From a virus: 30,550 nucleotides of DNA. The position numbers were made by a program, and so were the translations under genes. Under the pieces are notes generated by a model. That model ran no database searches. It worked only from the letters and a program-made list of their open reading frames with translations, and had not been told where the DNA came from. This document shows positions 16,122 to 22,892 of the stretch, in pieces; within the stretch, counting starts at the first letter, position 1; each line of letters starts with the position of its first letter. The stretch spans positions 1-30,550 of the IMG/VR virus record IMGVR_UViG_3300021090_000082. One strand, given 5' to 3'.

Positions 16122-17029
16122 TACAATCAGTAACAGTAACAAATCACCTTGGAGAGTCACTTACTATGGAATTGAGGAGCCCCGAGAAATCGGGGTTCTT
16201 CATCCGTGGGATCGATGGACTCGGTCCTAGTAAAGCAACAGTAAACATAACAGAAATTCTGGCTGCTGATGGAGGGTTCTTTAATTCTTCTCGCGTTGGA
16301 ACGAGAAACATTGTTATGGACATAGGTTTTATGGACGGTGGGTTCGATTCCATAGAAACAATTCGACAAAAAACATATAAATTCTTTCCTCCAAAAAAGG
16401 AACTAACGATCGAGGTCGTAACGGACAATCGAATTGGCGTCACAACTGGATACGTTGAAACCAATGAACCAAACATATTCTCCAAGATGCAAACCTCAAT
16501 GATTTCAATAATATGCCCAAGATCGTTCTTCTATGGAAAAGAAATCATCCAAACAACATTCAGTGGTATTGATTCAGCGTTTTCATTTCCTTGGGAAAAC
16601 CCTTCTCTGACACTGTCCTTAATTGAGTTTGGTCAGGTATATATTGATACGGTTCGTAGTGTATTCTATACTGGAGACGAAAGCACAGGAGTAACGATCT
16701 ACGTTTCATTTCTTGGTGCTGTTAATGACTTGTCCATTCATAATGCTACAACCGGTGAGTCCATGGAAATTAGTTCAGATAAGCTTATTGAACTAACCGG
16801 AGAAGACTTTCAATATGGAGATCATCTCATCATATCCACTTTGCGTGGAAATAAGTATATTCATCTGATCCGGGATGGTCTCACTGTAAACATACTAAAT
16901 ACTTTAGACGTATTATCTGACTGGTTCAGAATTGACCGTGGGGACAACGTATTTCTGTATACTGCTGACTCTGGTCTTGCTAATATGCAATTTGTTATCG
17001 AGCATCGAATTGTCTATGGAGGGTTATAG
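16118..17029 (+). CDS. Distal tail protein (Dit)
   Basis: A 303-residue protein directly after the tape measure, the position of the hexameric Dit hub that joins tube to tail tip. The N-terminal segment (MELRSPEKSGFFIRGIDGLG, then AADGGFFNSSRVGTRNIVMDI) and a FFPPKKELTIEV strand match the Dit N-domain of Firmicutes phages; the C-terminal half is beta-rich and ends in a galectin-like region. The start overlaps the tape measure stop (ATGA). A perfect GAAA-loop hairpin (CCCCGA/TCGGGG, 16182-16197) lies inside the codons for the PEKSG segment and may affect translation. High confidence by order and motif. Confidence 0.82.
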   Translation: MIQSVTVTNHLGESLTMELRSPEKSGFFIRGIDGLGPSKATVNITEILAADGGFFNSSRVGTRNIVMDIGFMDGGFDSIETIRQKTYKFFPPKKELTIEVVTDNRIGVTTGYVETNEPNIFSKMQTSMISIICPRSFFYGKEIIQTTFSGIDSAFSFPWENPSLTLSLIEFGQVYIDTVRSVFYTGDESTGVTIYVSFLGAVNDLSIHNATTGESMEISSDKLIELTGEDFQYGDHLIISTLRGNKYIHLIRDGLTVNILNTLDVLSDWFRIDRGDNVFLYTADSGLANMQFVIEHRIVYGGL

Positions 17030-17031
17030 TC

Positions 17032-18123
17032 ATGGATATCTATGTTTTGGATAAATCCTTTAATCGTGTTGGAATTATTGATGTCATGGAGTCTATTGTG
17101 TGGACAGACAGATACAATTCTTTTGGTGATTTCGAACTTTACACGGCTGTTTCTTTAGATTTGTTGAACCTTTTACAAGAGGATTATTATCTACAAATTT
17201 CAAAAAGTAACCACACCATGATAATCGAATCTATTGAGATAAAAACTAACATCGAAAATGGGAACAAACTCGTTGTTCGTGGGAGATCTCTAGAATCTAT
17301 ACTTGATAGACGAATTGTTTGGACTCAAACATTAATAAGTGCTGACGTTCAGGATGGAATTTGGCAGTTATTGCTTGATTCCTTTATAACCCCGACAGGG
17401 ACAAATGGTAGTACACAAAGAAAGGTGAGCAACTTTATATTTTCATACAACTCTGACCCTGTTGTAACGGCCCCAACTATGGTTGGTCAATTTGTGTCTG
17501 AAAATGTATATGAATTGGTAAGTTCTCTTTGCCTTAATAACGGTTTAGGTTTTAAACTGTTGTTAAATTCAAGTAACCAGTTTGAGTTTAGCGTTTATGC
17601 TGGTGTTGATCACTCGTATAGTCAATCGATAAACCCATTCGTTATCTTTTCTCCAGAGTTTGATAATTTAATAAATAGTGATTATTTTCAATCTGGAAGA
17701 TATCGGAAAACCTGGGCTTTGGTCTTTGGTCATGAGACGGACGATGGTCAATTATATCGGGTTAATGCAGCATTAGGAAATTGGCCAAGTCTTCAAGGAT
17801 TGGATCAAAAAGAGATATACGTTGATGCTTCTTACGTTTCTAGATTTATTGAGGGGACAACAACACCAATAGACCCAACAGTTTATTCAAATCAATTACG
17901 AGAGGTTGGAAATCAGGTTTTAAGTAAAAACACAAAAATAAATCAATTTGATGGTATGGCAGATACTACAAAAGGATTTGTGTATGGTGTTGATTTTGGA
18001 CTGGGGGATATAGTACAGATTGAAAACGAATATGGTCTAACTGGTCGATCTAGAGTTACAGAGGTAACAATTTCTGAAAATCTAAGTGGCGTGACTATAT
18101 ATCCAACCTTTGGAATCTTATAA
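17032..18123 (+). CDS. Tail-tip protein, Gp37-like (Tal type)
   Basis: A 363-residue protein of the ReqiPepy6 Gp37-like family (phage tail-tip/Tal N-domain). Telling features: MDIYVLDKSFNRVGIID start, VWTDRYNSFGDFELYTAVS (residues 23-41), IIESIEIKTNIENGNKLVVRG with the domain's GRSLESILDRRIVW, and GVDFGLGDIVQIENEYGL with the C-terminal beta part ending near IYPTFGIL. It forms the hub below Dit; no lytic domain is attached, unlike many Tal proteins. Start two bases after the Dit stop, behind GGAGGG. Good confidence. Confidence 0.8.
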   Translation: MDIYVLDKSFNRVGIIDVMESIVWTDRYNSFGDFELYTAVSLDLLNLLQEDYYLQISKSNHTMIIESIEIKTNIENGNKLVVRGRSLESILDRRIVWTQTLISADVQDGIWQLLLDSFITPTGTNGSTQRKVSNFIFSYNSDPVVTAPTMVGQFVSENVYELVSSLCLNNGLGFKLLLNSSNQFEFSVYAGVDHSYSQSINPFVIFSPEFDNLINSDYFQSGRYRKTWALVFGHETDDGQLYRVNAALGNWPSLQGLDQKEIYVDASYVSRFIEGTTTPIDPTVYSNQLREVGNQVLSKNTKINQFDGMADTTKGFVYGVDFGLGDIVQIENEYGLTGRSRVTEVTISENLSGVTIYPTFGIL

Positions 18124-18139
18124 AGAAAAGGAGAAAAAT

Positions 18140-19372
18140 ATGACTGTAACTTACGGTTTTTATGACTCACTAAGTGGCGATCGACTTTACAATGCTTCTC
18201 AAATGTCAAGATTATTTGAGGGGATTATTGCTGAGGGAATCTTTCAATCTGTTGGTGCGGGATTTGTAGTGTCACCAAACTCTGGTATGAACATTAATGT
18301 CGGAACAGGACGAGCATGGTTAAAACTTACTTGGACGCTTAATGACGCAGCACTTGTCCTTGCCGTCGACTCGTCCGAGGCGGCTCTTAATCGAATTGAT
18401 ACTGTGGTGATCGAAGTAAACAAAGACGTTAGCGTCCGTTCTAATACAATTAAGATTGTTAAGGGTACGCCAGCAACAACCCCTGTTGCGCCAACTCTTG
18501 TTAATACATCAACCCTTGGTCAATATCCTCTCGCCAACATATATGTTGGTTTGGGGGTAACAGCTATCAATGCTGGAAACATAACTAATCGAGTTGCTGT
18601 TGCTGGAGGTACGCCATTCATTACAGGCCTTCTGTCGTCATTTGATGTTGCGACCCTGTTTGGACAGTATACATCGAGTTTTGAAACTTGGTTCGCAAAC
18701 CTGCAAGATCAATTGGACGACAATCAAGCTGGTAATTTGCAAAACCAAATTGATAGCCTTGATGGAACTCGGGATACTGGTTGGATTCCAATACTCGACA
18801 CTTGGACATACGCTAGTACCAATACGATTAATGCCCCTACTGCTCTTGTTCCATTTAAAAAGGGGTGGGGCGTTCGATTTAAACAGGGCGGAGGATTTAA
18901 GTACATGTATATAACCGCCTTGTCGGCCAATTTGTTGACCGTTTATGCGGGGTCAGATTTTGTTGTTTCTAATGCAGCAATAACAGATGTCTCGATAACT
19001 AAAGAACCACTAAATGCTTTCGGTTTTCCCGAGGATTTTAACTGGCTACCAGTACATGGAAGAGCAACCACACCCTACACAAACCTTCCATTAACGATGC
19101 ATGCAAAGTTTATAATATCCGGTGCGAAAATATACATAACCGAACAACACATACAAGATTCCGTTCCGGGAGGTTCGGGCAACGCTCTGTTTTCTCTACC
19201 ACAATTAAATAAATATAGAACCATCTTGTTTTCTACGGATCTCTCCATTGCTAAGGTCAATATGGCATATGCTGAAGGTGGGTCTGGTTTGGTTCTATTA
19301 TTTGCTTATGATGGATCAGACAGCTTGGTTGCTGGAAGAATATATGTTGTAAACGGTGAGTATTTATACTAA
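18140..19372 (+). CDS. Putative receptor-binding/baseplate fibre protein
   Basis: A 410-residue protein after the tail-tip hub, where the host-recognition protein normally lies. The N-terminus (YGFYDSLSGDRLYNASQMS, then FEGIIAEGIFQ and the GTGRAWLKL strand) matches the attachment region common to fibres of this phage group. A short helical neck follows (SFETWFANLQDQLDDNQAGN, about residues 190-209), and the last 180 residues are beta-rich and unrecognised, as expected for a receptor-binding head. An upstream in-frame TTG at 18110 lies in the previous gene; AAAAGGAG supports the ATG at 18140. The receptor cannot be inferred. Confidence 0.7.
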   Translation: MTVTYGFYDSLSGDRLYNASQMSRLFEGIIAEGIFQSVGAGFVVSPNSGMNINVGTGRAWLKLTWTLNDAALVLAVDSSEAALNRIDTVVIEVNKDVSVRSNTIKIVKGTPATTPVAPTLVNTSTLGQYPLANIYVGLGVTAINAGNITNRVAVAGGTPFITGLLSSFDVATLFGQYTSSFETWFANLQDQLDDNQAGNLQNQIDSLDGTRDTGWIPILDTWTYASTNTINAPTALVPFKKGWGVRFKQGGGFKYMYITALSANLLTVYAGSDFVVSNAAITDVSITKEPLNAFGFPEDFNWLPVHGRATTPYTNLPLTMHAKFIISGAKIYITEQHIQDSVPGGSGNALFSLPQLNKYRTILFSTDLSIAKVNMAYAEGGSGLVLLFAYDGSDSLVAGRIYVVNGEYLY

Positions 19373-19392
19373 ATTAATAAGGAGAAACAGAT

Positions 19393-19467
19393 TTGAGCAT
19401 CCTAAGAATAACCCATTCACAGTATTTTCATTCAAGCACTAATGGGAGGGCAACATGGACCCGCTAA
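19393..19467 (+). CDS. Possible 24-residue peptide
   Basis: A short frame starting at TTG 19393, eight bases after AAGGAG, giving a 24-residue peptide containing ITHSQYFHSSTNGRATWTR. It fills most of the 82-base gap between the fibre gene and the small membrane protein, and its stop lies 13 bases inside the next gene. The strong ribosome site has no other start nearby, which is the main support. It could be a leader that couples translation of the next gene, whose own site (GGAGGG) is weaker in spacing, or a remnant of a longer gene. Function unknown. Confidence 0.35.
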   Translation: MSILRITHSQYFHSSTNGRATWTR

Positions 19468-19790
19468 TCTACAACATACTAATTCCAATTATCCTGGCGC
19501 TGTTAGCAAGCTCGGGCTTTTGGGCTCTCCTAGAAAAAAGAACTCAAAGAAATACCCAGCAGGTGGAATTATTGATTGGTTTGGCACACGATCGCATTGT
19601 GTGGTTGGGAATGTCGTACGTACGCCGTGGCTGGATCTATCACGACGAGTATGAGAACCTAATCACATATTTGTACAAGCCATATCAAAAGTTGGGCGGT
19701 AACGGGTCCGTTCTGAGAGTTATGGAGGAAGTCCACAAGCTTCCTATTAAATACCAGTCAATATTCAAAGATAAGGAGAATGAGCAATAA
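19455..19790 (+). CDS. Small membrane protein next to holin
   Basis: A 111-residue protein with one N-terminal membrane helix (residues about 4-24, with ILIPIILALLASSGFWALL) followed by a basic stretch (EKRTQRNTQQ) and a soluble helical part containing HDRIVWLGMSYVRRGWI, EYENLITYLYKPYQKLGGNG and VMEEVHKLP. This plan matches a small phage protein often found beside lysis genes in Firmicutes phages; it may be a lysis accessory or spanin-like factor, but that is inference. It ends at TAATG, sharing one base with the holin start, so the two are coupled. Confidence 0.65.
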   Translation: MDPLIYNILIPIILALLASSGFWALLEKRTQRNTQQVELLIGLAHDRIVWLGMSYVRRGWIYHDEYENLITYLYKPYQKLGGNGSVLRVMEEVHKLPIKYQSIFKDKENEQ

Positions 19791-20566
19791 TGATTAATCT
19801 TTCAGATAAGGTATATAACACCCTTAAATGGGTCACAATGGTGTTTTTACCAGCTATCGCAACGTTGTATATCGCGCTATCTGATATTTGGTACCTCCCG
19901 TACGGACAAGAAGTCGCAGGAACGATTATGGCCATTGTCATGTTTCTTGGTATCTTCATCCAGATCAACACAATACAATATAAGGTCAAGGTTCTTCGAG
20001 AACAAGGTATTTTACCAACATTGACGTTCCATGCCAAATTCACTATGACAAATGCCATTTATGACAACCTCAAGTGGATCGCTACGATCTTTCTGCCAGC
20101 GGCATCAACTCTGTACGTTGCTTTTTCTAGTATTTGGAACCTTCCATACTCCACAGAGGTCTCTGCAACTGTTACGGCTATTGTACTATTCCTTGGTGCC
20201 ATCCTACAGATCAGCTCCTTACAATATCGAGCTAGCATGCGCGTCATAACGGGCGAAAGTGCCTACAGCCCAAATCCTATGCCCAACGCGAGCGTGTTTA
20301 GTATGACAAATAGTACATACGACCTTCTGAAGTTCATTGCCCAGGGCGTTCTGCCCGGTTTGGCAACCTTATACATGATGTTGGCAGCTATTTGGCGTCT
20401 TCCATATTCGGGAGAGGTGTCCGCCACAATTATGGCTATCGTTCTGTTCATGAACGCCCTCCTACAGGTCAGCACGATGAAATACAATGCCGCAGTACGC
20501 CTTGTTTATGGAACGGGCAAACATGCGGCAATCACCCGTCCGGTAAAGAAACATCCGTCGCAGTAA
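19790..20566 (+). CDS. Triple-unit holin-like membrane protein
   Basis: A 258-residue protein made of three tandem holin-like units: residues 3-65, 86-147 and 172-233. Each has the pattern Y(D/N)xLKWI...LPA.ATLY(V/I)A...IW.LPYS.EV.ATI.AIVLFLGA.LQ(I/V)S..(Q/K)Y, with the LPY signature at 36, 118 and 204. Each unit is two membrane helices joined by the conserved IWxLPY turn, as in the single-unit phage r1t/LL-H type holins of about 65-85 residues. The joined protein would have six helices. Holins form lethal pores that release a muramidase, here probably the GH25 protein at 4335. The C-terminus is basic (KHAAITRPVKKHPSQ). The stop lies inside the promoter at 20558. Confidence 0.75.
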   Translation: MINLSDKVYNTLKWVTMVFLPAIATLYIALSDIWYLPYGQEVAGTIMAIVMFLGIFIQINTIQYKVKVLREQGILPTLTFHAKFTMTNAIYDNLKWIATIFLPAASTLYVAFSSIWNLPYSTEVSATVTAIVLFLGAILQISSLQYRASMRVITGESAYSPNPMPNASVFSMTNSTYDLLKFIAQGVLPGLATLYMMLAAIWRLPYSGEVSATIMAIVLFMNALLQVSTMKYNAAVRLVYGTGKHAAITRPVKKHPSQ

Positions 20567-20582
20567 TTACGTATCCTATAAT
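20558..20582 (+). promoter_or_regulatory. Phage-type promoter copy 1 (TCGCAG-N13-TATAAT)
   Basis: TCGCAG (20558-20563) and TATAAT (20577-20582) are separated by 13 bases. The motif lies over the last codons and stop of the triple holin gene and drives the gene at 20609; the leader TATAATGAAACCAA is nearly the same as in copy 4. No TTGACA-type -35 is present at 17 bases. Confidence 0.75.
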
Positions 20583-20608
20583 GAAACCAATCTTGATAAG
20601 GAGATAAA

Positions 20609-20899
20609 ATGGATACAATATTTTCGACACCGAGAAGCCAAAAGGCTCTTGATAATGAGATCGAACGTTTGACAAGAACGTTGAGCAACACAAGCTCAGT
20701 AGATCCGGATTATGCAAAGATTGCAGACAATTTAAAGGTACTATGTGACTCTAGAGGTCAATTGACCAATAGTGGCATTAGTGCCGAGACAATTGTATCT
20801 GCGACCGTGCATATTCTGGGAATGCTGCTTGTATTGAACTACGAGAAGACAGGCGTGATCACATCAAAGGCATTTAGCTTCCTTGGACGAAAGGTGTAA
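20609..20899 (+). CDS. Small phage protein with hydrophobic C-terminal half
   Basis: A 96-residue protein. The first half is polar and helical (residues 8-45, with QKALDNEIERLTRTL and DYAKIADNLKVL); the second half, after SGISAETIV, is hydrophobic (VSATVHILGMLLVLNYEKTG, about 64-83) and may insert in a membrane, ending GRKV. It resembles small proteins I remember in several phage genomes, with no known function. It is the sole cargo of a compact promoter-gene-terminator unit: promoter copy 1 is 27 bases before its start and a terminator lies 29 bases after its stop. This autonomous layout resembles a moron (an added, independently expressed gene). Confidence 0.65.
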   Translation: MDTIFSTPRSQKALDNEIERLTRTLSNTSSVDPDYAKIADNLKVLCDSRGQLTNSGISAETIVSATVHILGMLLVLNYEKTGVITSKAFSFLGRKV

Positions 20900-20927
20900 C
20901 ATATACACCCGAGTTAGATGGTAAAAG

Positions 20928-20963
20928 AGAAGGTCTGTGGAAACATAGACCTTTTCTTTTTAT
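20928..20963 (+). terminator. Rho-independent terminator T1
   Basis: AGGTCTGTG (20931-20939) pairs with CATAGACCT (20944-20952) around a GAAA loop, extended by weaker A-U pairs, then CTTTTCTTTT follows. It ends the unit started by promoter copy 1. Its stem and loop are related to terminator T2 at 24594. Confidence 0.85.
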
Positions 20964-21041
20964 TCGCATCATCTACATCGCATTTAAAAAATTCCCCGGG
21001 GGAGAAAGTCGGCAAAACAAATCAAGAGAAAGGAGAATAAT

Positions 21042-21164
21042 ATGAACGCTGCTGAAGGATGTTTTTGGGCGCTTGCGATACTCTTATTTATTCTGGTTAT
21101 GCTGTGGCTATACACAAACAACATTCCAGTATCGCTGGTCTCGCAGGTTTTACACGTCCTATAA
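21042..21164 (+). CDS. 40-residue membrane protein
   Basis: A small protein with a strong AAAGGAG site seven bases before the ATG. Residues about 6-24 form one membrane helix (CFWALAILLFILVMLWLY), followed by TNNIPVSLVSQVLHVL. The stop codon TAA is part of the TATAAT of promoter copy 2, and the Ser-Gln before the end is encoded by that promoter's TCGCAG. The C-terminal SQVLHVL resembles the SQKLHLL end of the unrelated gene at 24113, which overlaps copy 4 the same way. Function unknown; a small lysis or exclusion peptide is possible. Confidence 0.6.
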   Translation: MNAAEGCFWALAILLFILVMLWLYTNNIPVSLVSQVLHVL

Positions 21165-21165
21165 T
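21141..21165 (+). promoter_or_regulatory. Phage-type promoter copy 2 (TCGCAG-N13-TATAAT)
   Basis: TCGCAG (21141-21146) and TATAAT (21160-21165), spacer of 13 with TTACACGTCC. It lies wholly inside the 3' end of the 40-residue membrane gene and points at the 30-residue gene at 21255, leaving an 80-90 base leader in which I see no further gene. Confidence 0.75.
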
Positions 21166-21254
21166 GAAAGGATTAGTAGCAACCGGCAATGGCAAAACTA
21201 TATAGCAATATTTAGAAGCTTACTAGCCCTTTTAAATTTTGATAAGGAGATACA

Positions 21255-21347
21255 ATGAAAAAGAAACAAAGGATGTACATCATTCTTATCATCCTGGCAA
21301 ATCTTATTAGCGTGCTCTTGGTCTACATGGAGCTCTTTGCTAAGTAA
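21255..21347 (+). CDS. 30-residue membrane peptide
   Basis: A very small protein: a basic start (MKKKQRMY) and one membrane helix (IILIILANLISVLLVYMELF). AAGGAGATACA precedes the ATG as for other genes here. It is expressed from promoter copy 2 and ends two bases before the TCGCAG of promoter copy 3. Single-helix peptides with this positive-inside layout are common in phage lysis or exclusion modules, but no homologue is recognised. A real gene is supported by ribosome site, composition and its neat fit between two promoters. Confidence 0.6.
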   Translation: MKKKQRMYIILIILANLISVLLVYMELFAK

Positions 21348-21348
21348 G

Positions 21349-21373
21349 TCGCAGAATTTGCACGTGCTATAAT
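21349..21373 (+). promoter_or_regulatory. Phage-type promoter copy 3 (TCGCAG-N13-TATAAT)
   Basis: TCGCAG (21349-21354) and TATAAT (21368-21373), spacer of 13; TGC before TATAAT makes an extended -10. It is followed within about seven bases by the short structured RNA at 21379 and not by a protein gene. Confidence 0.78.
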
Positions 21374-21378
21374 GAGAA

Positions 21379-21455
21379 GAGTTATAGGGCTTTACCGCTT
21401 AGTAGGTAGAGATCTGAGCAATCAGAAACTTGTAACTCCTCTCTCTTTTTTTATT
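21379..21455 (+). ncRNA. Small three-way-junction RNA with own promoter and terminator
   Basis: About 75 nt starting six to seven bases after promoter copy 3 and ending in CTCTCTTTTTTTATT. The 5' end pairs with the 3' part: 21374-21384 with 21433-21443 (AGUUA/UAACU core, one A.C mismatch), which also forms the terminator stem. Between them are hairpin 21390-21396/21405-21411 (CUUUACC with GGUAGAG, one U.G pair, 8-nt loop GCUUAGUA) and hairpin 21413-21417/21422-21426 (UCUGA with UCAGA, GCAA tetraloop). No start codon with ribosome site lies inside. It is not a tRNA: the second loop has four bases and there is no T-arm. Function unknown. Confidence 0.7.
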
Positions 21456-21615
21456 AACTAACGGCTTAGTCCAATGAGATAGACCATAATGTGACAAAAA
21501 TGATGTGCCTAGCTAGAGGACCCGAAAAACGGGTAAGCACACAAACAAATCACGAGCCGCTCTAGCGGAAATCGGGCTTATTACTCGGCCATTGGACTAA
21601 GCCGTTAGTTAATAA
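21451..21615. repeat. 26-bp perfect inverted repeat enclosing two hairpin domains
   Basis: Arms 21451-21476 and 21590-21615 are exact reverse complements over 26 bases and enclose 113 bases. Domain 1 (21505-21540): GTGCCTA/TAAGCAC with one mismatch and an inner ACCCG-AAAAA-CGGGT hairpin. Domain 2 (21553-21587): CGAG/CTCG enclosing CCGC-TCTA-GCGG. GCTAGAG (21512-21518) can also pair with CTCTAGC (21560-21566), giving an alternative fold. It starts at the end of terminator T-run 21446-21455 and ends ten bases before the ribosome site of gene 21645. It may be an RNA (either strand) or a DNA element such as a replication or recombination site. Confidence 0.75.
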
Positions 21616-21644
21616 AATCATATTCTCTTGAAAGGAGAAATCTA

Positions 21645-21941
21645 ATGAACAGTGATCCGTATAATGTATACGTAACAGTAGGACACTCAACGGGAAGGTT
21701 TCCTATTATCAAAAAAGTTTGCATGTTGGTTTATGAAGACATTGGTGAGACTCCAGTGCAAGTAGCCAAGAAACTCAGAAAACAAGTTGCAGATAATGCT
21801 TTTGGGTATGGCTATGTGTTAGGAACAGTATTTAAACCCTCAGAACTTTACTATGAGGTGTACATAAATGTGGATGCAAAGATGCCTTATGCTGAGTCCA
21901 CAAATTCACCAAGACTATATAGGGAATCCAACAATGGATGA
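21645..21941 (+). CDS. Unknown 98-residue protein
   Basis: A 98-residue soluble protein, not recognised. Start MNSDPYNVYVTVGHSTG, then IIKKVCMLVYEDIGETPVQ, VAKKLRKQVADNAFGYGYVLG and a strand with YYEVYINVDAKM: an alternating beta/alpha plan. The ribosome site is the extended CTCTTGAAAGGAGAAA (21625-21640), all 16 bases of which are complementary to bases 85-100 of the structured RNA at 29-150. It lies right after the 26-bp inverted repeat. The end overlaps the next gene by eight bases. Confidence 0.6.
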   Translation: MNSDPYNVYVTVGHSTGRFPIIKKVCMLVYEDIGETPVQVAKKLRKQVADNAFGYGYVLGTVFKPSELYYEVYINVDAKMPYAESTNSPRLYRESNNG

Positions 21942-22152
21942 ATTATTGGCCGCCATGCAAGCCGGAGATGAAGATAAAGTAAATGATCTGGCCTGTGAAC
22001 TTTTCATTACCAACGAAGGCTGGTGCAACCGAGCGCAGATCAATGAGTTTGAGCGCTATGCGCCATGCAAAATATTCCCCATAGAACGAGACAGCTTTGG
22101 CTGGCTAATTGGTGGGATCAAATATAACGATAAAACGTTTTCATACGGATAA
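21934..22152 (+). CDS. Small protein, FERY-C-FP family (copy 1)
   Basis: A 72-residue protein with MDELLAAMQAGDEDKVNDLA, LFITNEG, NEFERYAPCKIFP and GGIKYNDKTFSYG. It is clearly related to the product of 22382 (shared ELLxAM, LA.xLFIT, FERYxxCxxFP, GxIxYN, YG end). The ATG at 21934 sits within the last codons of the previous gene after a weak AGGGA site; upstream in-frame starts lie inside that gene. A 68-residue unrelated gene separates the two copies. Function unknown. Confidence 0.6.
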   Translation: MDELLAAMQAGDEDKVNDLACELFITNEGWCNRAQINEFERYAPCKIFPIERDSFGWLIGGIKYNDKTFSYG

Positions 22153-22171
22153 ATCTTGAAAGGAGATTATC

Positions 22172-22378
22172 ATGGAATTCGAACGTTGTGACAAATTTGA
22201 AATCGATGCTTGGGAAATTATCAATCACGAGACTTTACTACGAGAGGTTACGGACGAGCAGATCACAATGATGATCTTCTACAAGGCCACTGTCAGAACT
22301 GGTCTTTATCTTTATCGCCGCCATATTCCTGAGTTTATTAAAGACTGGGCACATCCGCCTGTTGTTGAAAGGAGTTAA
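22172..22378 (+). CDS. Unknown 68-residue protein
   Basis: An acidic, soluble 68-residue protein (MEFERCDKFEIDAWEIINHE, then TDEQITMMIFYKATVRTGLYLYRRH and a WAHPPVVERS end). Not recognised. Preceded by ATCTTGAAAGGAGATT, which matches the complement of the structured RNA linker over 13 bases (22154-22166). It lies between the two related genes at 21934 and 22382. Confidence 0.55.
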   Translation: MEFERCDKFEIDAWEIINHETLLREVTDEQITMMIFYKATVRTGLYLYRRHIPEFIKDWAHPPVVERS

Positions 22379-22381
22379 TCC

Positions 22382-22606
22382 ATGCAAGAACTATTGACTG
22401 CTATGGAAAAACTTGACAAAGACTTGGTTCGAAGACTGGCCGATGACTTATTTATTACTAAAGACGGTGGAGTCAACTTCGTAAATGTTCAGAAATTTGA
22501 ACGATATTCCAGGTGCGATGTATTTCCAGCACAAACAATGCCTGGTGTCGGAAAACTCGTTGGTTGGATCACCTATAACGAGATGAAGTATTATTACGGA
22601 CTGTGA
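22382..22606 (+). CDS. Small protein, FERY-C-FP family (copy 2)
   Basis: A 74-residue paralogue of the protein at 21934: MQELLTAMEKLDKDLVRRLA, DLFITKDGG, QKFERYSRCDVFP, then VGWITYNEMKYYYGL. Hydrophobic and aromatic positions are kept while charged ones vary, as for an old tandem duplication under selection. The ATG follows TTGAAAGGAGTTAATCC three bases after the previous stop. No known domain. Both copies look like small single-domain regulators or inhibitors, but nothing in the sequence shows the target. Confidence 0.6.
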   Translation: MQELLTAMEKLDKDLVRRLADDLFITKDGGVNFVNVQKFERYSRCDVFPAQTMPGVGKLVGWITYNEMKYYYGL

Positions 22607-22621
22607 AAAGGAGAAACCACA

Positions 22622-22891
22622 ATGAACACAATCCAGCAAGCTCTTTTGGGATTGGCTGCGGCATTTAAGTCGCCATATTACAAGGGTACTGATGTTCCTA
22701 AGGGACGGAATAATGAGATTAAAAAGTCTGGAAAGACTCGACGGGGAGCTGTCCACAAGCAGGGACGTGTATTTCGTTCCAGGCATATTACGGCTGTACG
22801 TACAGATGCCGGTATGACGCGCTATGTTACACCCGCACAATATCGTGGATTGCATCTTGGTGCCGGTGCTAAGAAAAAAGAGAGCAAATAA
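22622..22891 (+). CDS. Basic 89-residue protein
   Basis: An 89-residue strongly basic protein (many K and R, ending GAGAKKKESK) with a short hydrophobic start (IQQALLGLAAAF) and the middle KGRNNEIKKSGKTRRGAVHKQGR (in two parts). The charge suggests nucleic-acid binding, but there is no recognisable motif. AAAGGAGAAACCACA precedes the ATG. It ends one base before the next start, so it is probably co-translated with the small protein at 22893. Confidence 0.5.
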   Translation: MNTIQQALLGLAAAFKSPYYKGTDVPKGRNNEIKKSGKTRRGAVHKQGRVFRSRHITAVRTDAGMTRYVTPAQYRGLHLGAGAKKKESK

Positions 22892-22892
22892 G

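Noticed and set aside
16180-16200. GAAA-loop hairpin CCCCGA/TCGGGG followed by TTCTTC, terminator-like
   Set aside because: It lies within the conserved N-terminal codons of the Dit gene and has no U-run; at most it modulates translation.
21379-21443. tRNA gene (acceptor-like stem and a GCTTAGTAGGTAGAG D-arm-like stretch)
   Set aside because: No seven-base anticodon loop and no T-arm with TTCGA are present; the third arm has a four-base GCAA loop.
21451-21615. CRISPR array or insertion sequence at the 26-bp repeat
   Set aside because: There is only one inverted pair, no direct repeats with spacers, and no transposase frame between the arms.
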